DNA of 64,000 bases from an uncultured Pelagibacteraceae bacterium (lineage in GTDB: Bacteria > Pseudomonadota > Alphaproteobacteria > Pelagibacterales > Pelagibacteraceae). The notes beneath the pieces are model-generated. The model had not been told where the DNA came from, did no database searches, and worked only from the letters and a program-made list of their open reading frames with translations. Each line of letters begins with the position of its first letter. The stretch's first letter is position 1. The stretch spans positions 1 to 64,000 of the forward strand of contig CACIQQ010000003.1 of the NCBI GenBank assembly GCA_902588835.1. The letters run 5' to 3'. Positions 12,662 to 21,671 of this stretch are shown one piece after another. The position numbers and the translations under genes are program-made.

Positions 12662-14688
12662 TTCAATCTTTTTTGATATCTAATCCACCCTGGGCTTCTG
12701 AAGTTCTCATTGTCATTTTCTATATCTTGATTAAATTCAAAATCCTGATCTTCCCTCTCAAGGTTATTATTTTTTTCAATAAATTTTTCAGGAAGTTCAT
12801 CTACAAATCTTGATGACAAACTATCTACCCAATCACCTTGGTAAAATCTATTTAAAGAAAAGGATATAAAACTTAGATCTTTAGCTCTTGTTATACCCAC
12901 ATAAGCTAGACGTCTTTCCTCTTCTAAACCGCTTTGTCCTTTTTCATCTATAGATTTTTGATGGGGAAACATGCCCTCTTCCCAACATGGTAGAAATACA
13001 GCGTCAAATTCCAAGCCTTTTGATGCATGTATAGTCATTAAATTTATCTTTTCTCCCTCCCATTGTTGATCAATAGATGTTGCTAGGGCAACATGCTCGA
13101 GAAAACTTTCTAAGTTATCGAATTCTTTCATAGCACTTAAAAGTTCTTTGATATTTTCAAGTCTATTTTCATTTTCTAAATCTTTTTTATCTTTTAAAGA
13201 AGATGAATAACCAGATTCATCTAATACAATTTGTAAAAGTTTGACATGATTTATTTTTTTTACCAAATGATCATCTCTCCACTTTTTGACCATGTTTAAA
13301 AATGACAAAAGTCCAAACTTAGTTTTTGGTTTTATTAAATTTTGAGAAATTAAATTGTGAGAGGCAGATTCTAATGATAGATTATTTTTTCTTGCGTATT
13401 CATTTATTTGTTTAATTGAACTTTCCCCTATTGACCTTTTAGGTACGTTTACTATTCTTTCAAAAGCAAGATCATCCTTTTCATGTTGAATTATGCGTAA
13501 ATAAGAAATACAATTTTTAATTTCGGCTCTTTCATAAAATTTAGTTCCCCCTAATATTCTGTATGGTAAGCCTATCTTTAAAAATCTCTCTTCGAATTCT
13601 CTTGTCTGAAATATCGCCCTAACAAGAATAGCAATATTATTGTATGAATAATTTTTTTTAAGTTCGTTTTCAATTATGTCAGATACACCTGTAGCCTCAT
13701 CTTTACCATTTCTAAAACAATTTAATCTAATTTTCTTACCTTCAGTTTTATTTGAATTCAGCTTTTTTCCAAGTCTATTTTCATTGTTAGAAATCAAATG
13801 AGATGCAACATTTAGAATATTTTGAGTTGATCTATAATTGTCTTCAAGTCTTATAATTTTTGTATTTTCATAGACTTTATCAAATTCCAAAAAATTTTTT
13901 ATTTCAGCACCCCTCCAACTATAAATTGACTGATCATCGTCTCCAACGCAGCAAATGTTGCTATGTAACAGGGTTAAATGTTTTAGCCATTTGCTTTGAA
14001 TATAATTTGTATCCTGGTACTCATCTACCAAAATATATTTAAACTTTTTTGAGTAAATTTTGTTGATATCATGATTTTCTTCAAAAATTTTTACACAATG
14101 GAGAATTAAGTCACCAAAATCACATGCATTGAGAGTGATAAGTTTTTCCTGATACACTTTGTAAACATCTAACATGTTTTTTTCTAAAATCTGCCCTCTA
14201 GAAATTTTAACATTATTTGGATACCAACCAGAATTTTTCCATTTATTAATTAAAGCTAATACAAAATTTGGGGAAATTTTTTTGATATCAATATTTTTAC
14301 TTTTACAAATGTTTTTAATTAATCTTTGTTGATCATCTTGATCTATTATTGTGAAATTTTGAGTTAAATTTACAGCTTTGGCATGTTTTCTTAATATTTT
14401 TGCACAGATAGAGTGAAAAGTTCCAAGCCAAGGCAAACCAACAGCTTTCCTTCCAAGTATTGAACCAATCCTATTTTGCATCTCTCTTGCTGCTTTATTA
14501 GTAAACGTGACAGCTAGTATTTCATTTGGAAAAGCAAGGTTATTTTCAACAATGTTAGCAATTCTCGATGTAAGCACCTTTGTTTTTCCAGATCCAGCAC
14601 CAGCAACAATTAACAAAGGTCCGGATGTGTGTAAAACAGCCTCTTTTTGATGTTTATTTAAATTTTTTAAAAATTCAGAGTTTATCAT
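12658..14688 (-). CDS. uvrD: UvrD/PcrA-type superfamily 1 DNA helicase
   Basis: A 676-residue 3'-5' helicase of superfamily 1. Motifs in order are Q-motif NKHQKEAV, Walker A AGAGSGKT (residues 29-36), motif Ia TFTNKAAREM, motif II VDEYQDTN, motif III DDQSIYSWRGA, motif IV LEDNYRSTQNIL, motif V MTIHASKGLEFDAVFLP and motif VI EERRLAYVGITRAK. It acts in nucleotide excision and mismatch repair and in clearing RecA or stalled complexes. The C-terminal tail is shorter than E. coli UvrD (720 residues), ending soon after RYQKRLK. Rep or PcrA naming cannot be excluded without comparison. It is upstream of, and overlaps by 4 bases, the M24 peptidase. Confidence 0.92.
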
Positions 14689-14723
14689 TTATTTTAAATC
14701 ACTATAAATCATTTTATAAAACA

Positions 14724-16289
14724 ATGAAAAAATTTAAAATTCAATCATTCTTACAAAAAAATTTTTTTAAAAAAAATATACTAATTAAAAATTTTAGTAA
14801 AATTTTCTCATCTATCAACCTGCATAAAAGCACAATTAAATTTGGTTCAAGCCTATTTAAGAGAAAAAACGTTGAAAACTTTATATCCGAAAAGTTTCAA
14901 ATTAATTATATGTTATTTTTTCTTAGTATAGTTTTTTTTTTATATCTTGTTTATCTTTCGATACCAGGAATAGTTATAAACCAATCAATTCAGAAAGAAT
15001 TAGAGGAAAAATTAAAAAAAGAATACAACTTAGACTTTGCATTAACACCAGATATAAACTATTCGATTCTTCCAAAACCTCATTACAGTGTCAATGATGT
15101 AGTAATATTCAATGAAAAAAAAGGTTATCAAAAAGAATTTAGTCAAATAAAAAAACTCAAAATTTTTATTGAACAAAATAATTTTTTTAAAATGAAAAAT
15201 ATAATTAAAAAAGTTGAAGTTAGAAATGCCAATTTTTTTATTGAAAAATCAGACTTTAGCTTTTTAAATGATTTTCTTGACAGAGGATTTTCTAAAAAAT
15301 CTCTAAAGGTTTTGAAGAGTAAAATTTTTTATAAAAATAGTGAGGGTCAAATTGTATCATTAATTACAATTAAAGACATTTTGATTTTTAAAGATCAATT
15401 TAAAAAAGAAAATTTATTAATTTCTAAAGGAAAAATTTTTAATATCCCATTTAATTTTGAGTGGAAATTTGATGAAAATTCTAACGAAAAAATTACAAAA
15501 GCAAAAATGAATTCTTTAAAACTAAAAATCTTAAATAGCTCAAAAAAAAAAGAAAAATTTAAAAATCTTAAAGTAGATTTTAGACACTCTAAATTTAATA
15601 CAAATTATTCATTGAAAGAAAATTCGATATTATTAGAGTCTAAAAATTCATACCTCGGAGCAAATAAATTAAATTACGATGGTGAAATAAATTTGGAACC
15701 ATTTGATTTCAAAATTAATACAAAAATTGATAGATTTAATCTTAAAAAGTTTTTACCAAATAAAATTATTTTTAAAGAAGTGCTATCAAAAGAATTTTTA
15801 TTAAATGAAAATTTTAATGGAAGTTTAACTATTAAAAGTAACAATTTAAAGAATTCAAATTTTTTTAATGAAATTTTATTAACTTCTAATTATGTAGGTG
15901 AAAAAATTGAATTAAGTAATTCTAAAATATTTAATAAAAAAATTGGCAGTTTAAATTTGGATTTCGGAAACGTTTTTTTAGAAAATAATGATTTACTTTT
16001 CAAAGGAAAATTTAGTTTTGAAATTTTTGATAAAAAAAAATTTTATAGAAAATTTTTAGTATCAAAAAAAAATCAGAGAGAAATAGATAAAGTATATTTT
16101 GGACTAAATATTAATTTATCCACATTAGATACAAAAATCTTTTTTGTATCTCTAGATAAAGATAAACTTCAAATAAATGATGAACTAGATGATCTTATTT
16201 ATAGTTTTAATAATAAATCTATCACAATTAATAATTGGATCAGTCTAAGAAGTTTTGTTAATAAAATTTTGTCTAGTTACTCTGGATAA
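14724..16289 (+). CDS. AsmA-like membrane-anchored periplasmic protein
   Basis: A 521-residue Lys/Asn/Phe-rich protein. One strong membrane span lies at about residues 61-80 (MLFFLSIVFFLYLVYLSIPG), then a long periplasmic region rich in beta strands. The post-membrane segment LTPDINYSILPKPHYSVNDV resembles the AsmA N-terminal pattern (small beta hairpin followed by 'P.....l.dV'). AsmA-family proteins are linked to outer membrane biogenesis and phospholipid transport. The frame stays open upstream to 14580, but that part is antisense to the helicase gene, so the ATG at 14724, after the helicase start, is preferred. The family call is tentative because of very biased composition. The 3' end overlaps fumC on the other strand by 13 bases. 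Confidence 0.6.
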   Translation: MKKFKIQSFLQKNFFKKNILIKNFSKIFSSINLHKSTIKFGSSLFKRKNVENFISEKFQINYMLFFLSIVFFLYLVYLSIPGIVINQSIQKELEEKLKKEYNLDFALTPDINYSILPKPHYSVNDVVIFNEKKGYQKEFSQIKKLKIFIEQNNFFKMKNIIKKVEVRNANFFIEKSDFSFLNDFLDRGFSKKSLKVLKSKIFYKNSEGQIVSLITIKDILIFKDQFKKENLLISKGKIFNIPFNFEWKFDENSNEKITKAKMNSLKLKILNSSKKKEKFKNLKVDFRHSKFNTNYSLKENSILLESKNSYLGANKLNYDGEINLEPFDFKINTKIDRFNLKKFLPNKIIFKEVLSKEFLLNENFNGSLTIKSNNLKNSNFFNEILLTSNYVGEKIELSNSKIFNKKIGSLNLDFGNVFLENNDLLFKGKFSFEIFDKKKFYRKFLVSKKNQREIDKVYFGLNINLSTLDTKIFFVSLDKDKLQINDELDDLIYSFNNKSITINNWISLRSFVNKILSSYSG

Positions 16290-17665
16290 GTCATTTTTTT
16301 TGGATCTACAATTTTATCAAACTCCCTATCTGAAATAAGACCTGTTTTTAAAGCTTCAAACTTAAGGGTTGTTTTATTTTTTAATGCAGACTTTGCTATT
16401 CTAGCAGCGTTATCGTAACCAATTTTAGGTGTAAGAGCAGTAACTAGCATTAATGAATTATTCAAGTCAAAACTTATTTTTTTTAAATCAGCCTTAATAC
16501 CTTTAATACAAAATTCTGAAAAATTTTTGGAACTATCTGACAAGAGATCTATAGATTGTAAAATATTGTGGGCTATTAGTGGTTTAAAAACGTTTAATTC
16601 AAATTGACCTTGAGAACCGGCCAAAGTAATTCCTGTATGATTGCCAATTACCTTTACACAGACCATTGTAACAGCTTCACACTGTGTTGGGTTTACTTTC
16701 CCAGGCATTATTGATGAACCAGGTTCGTTGGCAGGAAGTATCAGTTCTCCGTAACCTGCTCTAGGACCAGATCCTAAAAAACGAATGTCGTTTGCAATCT
16801 TCATTAAACAAACTGCAGTTGTATTCAATGTTCCAGAAAAGTTTACAATTGCATCATGCGCTGCGAGAGCAGCAAATTTATTTTTTGCAGGATAAAATTT
16901 TATTTTAGTTAATTTACTTATTTCTCTGCAAATTTTTACATCAAAATTTTTCTTTGAATTAACACCGGTTCCAACAGCTGTTCCACCTTGAGCAAGAAAG
17001 AAAATTTCTTTCAAAGAAGTTTCAATTCTCAAAATACAGTCGTTCAATTGGGAATAATATCCCGAGAATTCTTGTCCTAGAGTAAGAGGAGTAGCGTCTT
17101 GAAGATGTGTTCTGCCAACTTTGACAACGTTTTTAAATTTGTTTATTTTTACTTTTAATTCTTTATTAAGTTTTTTCAAAGAGGGTAATAGTTTTTTTTT
17201 GGTTTCAACAGCAATTGCAATATGCATAGCTGTCGGAAAAACATCATTAGTTGATTGCGATTTATTTACATGATCATTTGGATGGACTGGTTTCTTTGTA
17301 CCTTTTTTTCCGCCTAAGATTTGAATTGCTCTATTAGCGATTACTTCATTGACATTCATATTTGTTTGAGTTCCCGATCCAGTTTGCCATACTTTTAATG
17401 GGAAATTACCATCAAGCTTACCTGAAATTATTTCTTTCGAAGCTGTTACAATTGCATTACAAATTTTTGCGTCAATTTGTTTATCTTTTTTATGAACTTT
17501 AGCAGCTGAAATTTTTATAATTGCAATTGCGTTTATTAATGTCTTGCTTACAAGAATTTTACCAATATCAAAATATTTTTTTGATCTTTCTGTTGAGGCC
17601 CCCCAATATTTATCTTCAGCAACATTTATGGTGCCCATGCTATCGGTTTCTTTTCTAAATTTCAT
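16277..17665 (-). CDS. fumC: Class II fumarate hydratase FumC
   Basis: A 462-residue fumarase of the aspartase/fumarase superfamily that interconverts fumarate and L-malate in the TCA cycle without an iron-sulfur cluster. The N-terminus KFRKETDSMGTINVAEDKYW, the active-site region TGSGTQTNMNVNEV, the VGRTHLQDATPLTLGQE block and the superfamily signature GSSIMPGKVNPTQCE are all present. An upstream TAC-coded extension to 17692 (nine residues, MYSNKYIIQ) is open, but the ATG at 17665 gives the normal fumarase start and length. The end overlaps the convergent AsmA-like gene. Confidence 0.96.
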   Translation of the reverse strand: MKFRKETDSMGTINVAEDKYWGASTERSKKYFDIGKILVSKTLINAIAIIKISAAKVHKKDKQIDAKICNAIVTASKEIISGKLDGNFPLKVWQTGSGTQTNMNVNEVIANRAIQILGGKKGTKKPVHPNDHVNKSQSTNDVFPTAMHIAIAVETKKKLLPSLKKLNKELKVKINKFKNVVKVGRTHLQDATPLTLGQEFSGYYSQLNDCILRIETSLKEIFFLAQGGTAVGTGVNSKKNFDVKICREISKLTKIKFYPAKNKFAALAAHDAIVNFSGTLNTTAVCLMKIANDIRFLGSGPRAGYGELILPANEPGSSIMPGKVNPTQCEAVTMVCVKVIGNHTGITLAGSQGQFELNVFKPLIAHNILQSIDLLSDSSKNFSEFCIKGIKADLKKISFDLNNSLMLVTALTPKIGYDNAARIAKSALKNKTTLKFEALKTGLISDREFDKIVDPKKMTYPE

Positions 17666-17722
17666 TTGGATAATATATTTATTACTATACATTAAAAGTC
17701 ATTAGAATCATATAGGAGCATT

Positions 17723-18094
17723 ATGACAAATTTTGAAAAAGTGGGTTTATTTATGAAAACGTTCGGCCAAGAGGTAAAAACAAATGCTAGTTTTTCATCA
17801 GACAAAATTAATAAATTAAGAATTGATCTAATTGAGGAAGAGCTTGACGAACTAAAAGATGCAGTAAACAAAAAAGACCTAAAGGAAACAATAGATGCTT
17901 TAACCGACATTCTCTATGTTACGTATGGTGCTGGACATGCCTTTGGAGTAAATTTAGACAAATGTTTTGAGGAGGTCCAAAATTCTAATATGAGTAAATT
18001 AGGTGAGGATGGTAAGCCAATATATAACGAGAACGGAAAAGTGATGAAGGGACCAAATTATTTCAAGCCTAATTTAAATCAATTTCTGAAATAA
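17723..18094 (+). CDS. MazG-like / phosphoribosyl-ATP-pyrophosphohydrolase-like all-alpha NTP pyrophosphohydrolase
   Basis: A 123-residue single-domain protein. The helix pair with EEELDELKDA and, about 25 residues later, DALTDILYVTYGAGHAFG gives the metal-binding EExxE ... (E/D)xxD pattern of all-alpha nucleotide pyrophosphohydrolases. The C-terminal KLGEDGKPIYNENGKVMKGPNYFKP is shared by small phage- and bacteria-encoded relatives. The substrate (a house-cleaning role on a non-canonical or ordinary NTP) cannot be read from sequence. It is a lone gene between divergent fumC and convergent FkbM genes; no partner toxin or operon is apparent. Confidence 0.8.
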   Translation: MTNFEKVGLFMKTFGQEVKTNASFSSDKINKLRIDLIEEELDELKDAVNKKDLKETIDALTDILYVTYGAGHAFGVNLDKCFEEVQNSNMSKLGEDGKPIYNENGKVMKGPNYFKPNLNQFLK

Positions 18095-18095
18095 T

Positions 18096-18773
18096 TTAGA
18101 TCTTTTTAAATAACACATCCTGATAATGCATAGTTGGAAAAATAAATTTTTTACAAATTTTGAAATTTTGTTTTGAAAGTACATTAGTTATATCTTTGAA
18201 GCTGTTATTTTTGTAATGATTACCAAATTGATTTTCAAGTAGAACAAATGGAATTTCCTTAAGTTTCATCTGAGACCCCTCAAGAACATTAATTTCAAAA
18301 CCTTCTACATCAATTTTTAGTAGTGATTTTTGTAAACTTATATTCTCAAAAATTTTATCTACTGTATTGGTTTGAATTTCGTACTCATTTTCAAAATTTG
18401 ATCTTGAAAAAGTCAAAAAATTTTTTATTCTTAAATACAAAGACTCTTCATTAATTTCGGCCAAAGAGGACGTCATACTAAGTTTATTTATCTTTAATTT
18501 TTTATTAGCAATTTCTTTATCCATCGCGAAATTAAATAATGTTATTTTTTCATTTTTCGAAAATTTTTCGTTTAATTCATTAAAGATATTTTTTTGAGGT
18601 TCAAATGCATAAAAAGATTTTACTTTCTCAATTTTAAGCATGTTTTCAAGAAACTCACCCTTATGAGCACCAATATCTATAATCTTTTCAATATCTAGCT
18701 TAGATAAATACTGGGAAATTCTTTTATGATGAAAAGTGCTTAGGGGATTAAATATTTTTTCAATTAACGCCAT
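18096..18773 (-). CDS. FkbM-family SAM-dependent methyltransferase
   Basis: A 225-residue Rossmann methyltransferase. Motif I is IIDIGAHKGEFLENML, motif II YAFEPQKNIFNELN, and the FkbM-specific later motif LLKIDVEGFEINVLEGSQ is clear. FkbM enzymes O-methylate sugars or other secondary substrates; in marine bacteria they often modify surface polysaccharides, which is inference here. An in-frame TTG precedes the ATG by one codon; the ATG at 18773 shares a TGATG junction with the stop of the upstream TPR gene, so the two are coupled. Together they look like a glycan or protein modification pair. Confidence 0.85.
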   Translation of the reverse strand: MALIEKIFNPLSTFHHKRISQYLSKLDIEKIIDIGAHKGEFLENMLKIEKVKSFYAFEPQKNIFNELNEKFSKNEKITLFNFAMDKEIANKKLKINKLSMTSSLAEINEESLYLRIKNFLTFSRSNFENEYEIQTNTVDKIFENISLQKSLLKIDVEGFEINVLEGSQMKLKEIPFVLLENQFGNHYKNNSFKDITNVLSKQNFKICKKFIFPTMHYQDVLFKKI

Positions 18774-20068
18774 CAATTAGTTTTTGGTTTTAAGTCAAAA
18801 GAAACAATAATTCTGTCACCATTTGTTGAGAAAGGTATGGTTCTATGATAAAGTGAAGATGGAAAAAAAACTATATCTCCTAACTTTGGTTGATAAATTA
18901 ATTTAGATGAATTAACATTTGAATAATACTCACCATTTAAACTAAATTCGATTGCTCCCTCATTTTTATCCAAGGATGGGACAACTTTTAAATAAATCAC
19001 ACCACTCAACCATCCGCCAGGATGGATATGTGGATTCTGGTAACCTTGTTTTTTTAATACAACATACCATGCATTAAGATAATTTTGGGATGGCCATTTT
19101 TTAATATATGAACATGATTTATTACTGTATTTCTTCCGATATACATCTAGTTCATTAATAATAATTGACTTAAGTTGTTCTACTTTACCTGTTGGACTTT
19201 CAAATAAATTAAGTCCAGTTAGTGTTTGAAATCCACCAACAGTAGTTTTTTTAGATGGCTGCCAAATTTTTTTTACACTATCTAGTTCATGAATTAACTC
19301 ATCAATATAACTATTAGAATCATTTATATGAGTTGATAAGTTAGCATGATGTACAAAATCTATAGGATTAGGACAAAAATTATATGCAGTATTTTTTTTC
19401 TCTACTTCAGCTATAAATGAAGCAAAAGCAGCAATAGTGATATTTTCACCATCAATTTTAGATCTAACTTCAAGCCTTTTATAAATTTCATCAATTCTAC
19501 CTAACGCATATAATGTTGTTAAATCAAGTTGTCTTGAACCTTTGGAAATACACAAGTCAGCATCTAATAATGCTTCTTCGAATCTTTTTTGACTAAATAA
19601 AAGTAACCATCTATTTTTAATAGCTTGTATAAAGTCAGGCTTCAGTGTTATAGCTTTTTTGTAGCTGGCTTCAGCCTCATCTAATCTTCCTAGTTCTTGC
19701 AAAACGTTACCCAAATTGTTATAGGCTTTATGGTCAGGTTTTAATTTTATTGCTTTTTTGTAGATCGCCTCAGCCTCATCTAATCTTCCTAGTTCTTGCA
19801 TTACGATACCCAAATTGTAATGAGCTTCAGCATCCTTGGGATCAAATTGCACAGATTTTTGACTAGCAACTAAAGACTCATCTATCCTACCATTTTGTTT
19901 GAGTGCAGCGGCAAGAACTTTCCAGGAAAACGGATGTTTAGGAAACTCTTTGGTAATGGACACTGCCAATTTTTCAGCATTGTCGTATTGTTTAGTTTGA
20001 TAATATTTTAATAGATCATTTAATTGCTGCTGAGATGGTTCTAAAAAAGTAACAGGGTTTTTTTTCAT
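18773..20068 (-). CDS. TPR protein with C-terminal 2OG-Fe(II) oxygenase-like domain
   Basis: A 431-residue soluble protein. Residues about 5-180 are TPR helices; two units (LGIVMQELGRLDEAEAIYKK and LGNVLQELGRLDEAEASYKK) are nearly identical. The C-terminal half contains NPHIHPGGWLSGVIYLKVVP, a G-A-I-E-F strand, GDIVFFPSSLYHRTIPFS and GDRIIVSFDLKPK. That is the HxH/D...H...R pattern of the putative 2OG-Fe(II) oxygenases fused to TPRs. Such proteins probably hydroxylate a peptide or small substrate; the target is unknown. The ATG at 20068 is chosen over an upstream in-frame start at 20098 because it begins with the hydrophilic KKNPVTF and has normal spacing. It is coupled to the FkbM methyltransferase downstream. 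Confidence 0.78.
   Translation of the reverse strand: MKKNPVTFLEPSQQQLNDLLKYYQTKQYDNAEKLAVSITKEFPKHPFSWKVLAAALKQNGRIDESLVASQKSVQFDPKDAEAHYNLGIVMQELGRLDEAEAIYKKAIKLKPDHKAYNNLGNVLQELGRLDEAEASYKKAITLKPDFIQAIKNRWLLLFSQKRFEEALLDADLCISKGSRQLDLTTLYALGRIDEIYKRLEVRSKIDGENITIAAFASFIAEVEKKNTAYNFCPNPIDFVHHANLSTHINDSNSYIDELIHELDSVKKIWQPSKKTTVGGFQTLTGLNLFESPTGKVEQLKSIIINELDVYRKKYSNKSCSYIKKWPSQNYLNAWYVVLKKQGYQNPHIHPGGWLSGVIYLKVVPSLDKNEGAIEFSLNGEYYSNVNSSKLIYQPKLGDIVFFPSSLYHRTIPFSTNGDRIIVSFDLKPKTN
19640..19830 (-). repeat. Tandem near-identical TPR-coding units
   Basis: Two copies of a TPR unit lie 99 bases apart, with a run of about 30 identical bases (coding QELGRLDEAEA) beginning near 19672 and 19771. Identity at DNA level beyond what the protein needs suggests a recent internal duplication of 33 codons. 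Confidence 0.7.
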
Positions 20069-20378
20069 GAACCTGTACTTTAACAAACCTCCAAACAAGT
20101 GTCTAGGCGATGGAATTAGGGTTAATCATCGTAATTTGATTCTGTGCAGGATCGTTCTGTATCACTTAGACCAGTTTATAGTAGAAAATAACACTTTTTT
20201 GAAAGACTTCATTGAGTCTTTTATCTTTTTTACCAGACCTTGTTTTGAAACTTCATTGAAACTGGGGGCAATTATCCTCTTATCGTAACCAAAACCTTAA
20301 ATTTATTTCTTACCCATTCTTTTGAAAAACAACGATAGTTAGATTATTATTTTTGGAATTAGTATATAAAGTATTAAA
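20069..20378. other. 310-base intergenic region without a supported gene
   Basis: This gap lies between the divergent TPR/oxygenase and DUF4910 genes, so it should hold two divergent promoters. I see no convincing coding frame. A perfect 7-base hairpin AAAGACT-TCATTG-AGTCTTT lies at 20202-20221, and a smaller inverted repeat CGATGG/TCATCG at about 20107-20130. The decamer ACTTCATTGA recurs about 40 bases after the hairpin. The first half is less AT-rich than the surroundings. A small RNA or a remnant is possible but not supported. Confidence 0.4.
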
Positions 20379-21668
20379 ATGACTACAAAAAAATATTTTA
20401 ATATCGCTAGAACAAAGCTTTTTCCTATAACAAGAAGTTTGACAGGCAAAGGGGTAAAAAAAACATTAAGAATTATTCAAAAAGAATTTCCTAAACTTAA
20501 AATAAAAAAGTTAAGATCAGGCACAAAAGTTTTTGATTGGAATATTCCAGAGGAATGGAATGTGACAGATGCTTACGTAATTGATAAATACAATAATAAA
20601 ATTATTGATTTTAAAAAAAATAACTTACACTTATTAGGATATTCAATACCAATTAAAAAAAAAATTACAAAAAAAGAATTTTTTAAAAACTTATATTTCT
20701 TAAAAAAACAATCTAAAGCGATACCATATATAACGTCTTATTATAAAAGAAGATGGGGTTTTTGCATTTCTTACAATGAGTTTAAAAAATTCGATAAAAA
20801 ATATTATCCAAGTGATAAATTTAAAGTTATTATTAACTCAGATTTAAATAAAAAAGGTAATTTAAATTATGGCGAGTTAATCTTAAAAGGAAAATCTAAA
20901 CAAGAAATTTTAATTTCTACGTATATTTGCCATCCTTCAATGGCAAACAATGAGCTATCAGGACCTATTGTATCTATGGGGCTAATAAATTTTTTTCTGA
21001 AAAAAAAATTAAATAAAACTTTAAGATTTATTTTTATTCCAGAGACAATTGGCTCAATTAGTTATTTAAGTAAAAATCTTAAATATTTAAAAGAAAATGT
21101 TATTGGCGGATATAATCTTTCTTGTATTGGCGACGAAAGGCAACATTCCTGTATGTTTTCTAAATATCAGAACTCTCCCTCTGACGAAGCACTTATTGAA
21201 GCATATAAATTATTAAAAATAAAAAATTTTAAAGTTTATCCATTTTTAAAAAGAGGTTCAGATGAAAGGCAATTTAATTCACCTGGTATTGATTTAAAAA
21301 TTTCATCAATTTTTAGAACAAAATATGGTGAATACCCTGAATATCATACTTCGTTAGATAATTTTAATCTTGTTACTTTAAAAGGTTGCAATGGAGGATT
21401 TAATGTTGTTAGAAAATCAATTGAAACATTATTGGAAAGAATTTATCCAAAATGCAGAATAATGTGCGAACCTCAAATGGGCAAAAGAGGTCTTTATCCA
21501 ACTTTATCCACTAAAAATACAAATAAATTAACTATAAGTTATATGGACTTTCTCCAATATGCCGATGGAACAAATTCGTTAGAAAAGATTTCTAAATTAA
21601 TTAAATTAGATTTAAAATTTGTCAGAAAAATTTATAGAATTTTATATAAAAATAATCTAGTGACTTAA
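20379..21668 (+). CDS. DUF4910-type aminopeptidase-like protein
   Basis: A 429-residue protein. It begins ARTKLFPITRSLTGKGVKKT and FDWNIPEEWNVTDAYVID, the conserved start of DUF4910/DUF2172 proteins. The middle has an M28/zinc-peptidase-like core: STYICHPSMANNELSGPIVS, RFIFIPETIGSISYLS, GDERQ, and RGSDERQFNSPGIDLKISSIFR with YPEYHTSLDNFN carrying potential metal-binding His/Asp/Glu. The C-terminal 60 residues look like a winged helix. Members are commonly found in polysaccharide or natural-product clusters and their reaction is not firmly known. Together with the methyltransferase 3 bases downstream it looks like an accessory surface-modification gene. Confidence 0.78.
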   Translation: MTTKKYFNIARTKLFPITRSLTGKGVKKTLRIIQKEFPKLKIKKLRSGTKVFDWNIPEEWNVTDAYVIDKYNNKIIDFKKNNLHLLGYSIPIKKKITKKEFFKNLYFLKKQSKAIPYITSYYKRRWGFCISYNEFKKFDKKYYPSDKFKVIINSDLNKKGNLNYGELILKGKSKQEILISTYICHPSMANNELSGPIVSMGLINFFLKKKLNKTLRFIFIPETIGSISYLSKNLKYLKENVIGGYNLSCIGDERQHSCMFSKYQNSPSDEALIEAYKLLKIKNFKVYPFLKRGSDERQFNSPGIDLKISSIFRTKYGEYPEYHTSLDNFNLVTLKGCNGGFNVVRKSIETLLERIYPKCRIMCEPQMGKRGLYPTLSTKNTNKLTISYMDFLQYADGTNSLEKISKLIKLDLKFVRKIYRILYKNNLVT

Positions 21669-21671
21669 TTT

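Noticed and set aside
14580..14723. Earlier start for the AsmA-like gene
   Set aside because: The extra 48 codons are antisense to the helicase Walker A region; ATG 14724 follows the helicase start and is sufficient.
17723..18094. MazG-like gene as part of a defence or phage module
   Set aside because: It stands alone between housekeeping genes, with no phage or defence neighbour; a house-cleaning role is simpler.
20202..20221. Hairpin as an intrinsic terminator
   Set aside because: A T-rich stretch follows on the plus strand, but no plus-strand gene ends before it, and the minus strand lacks a T-tract; left as unexplained.
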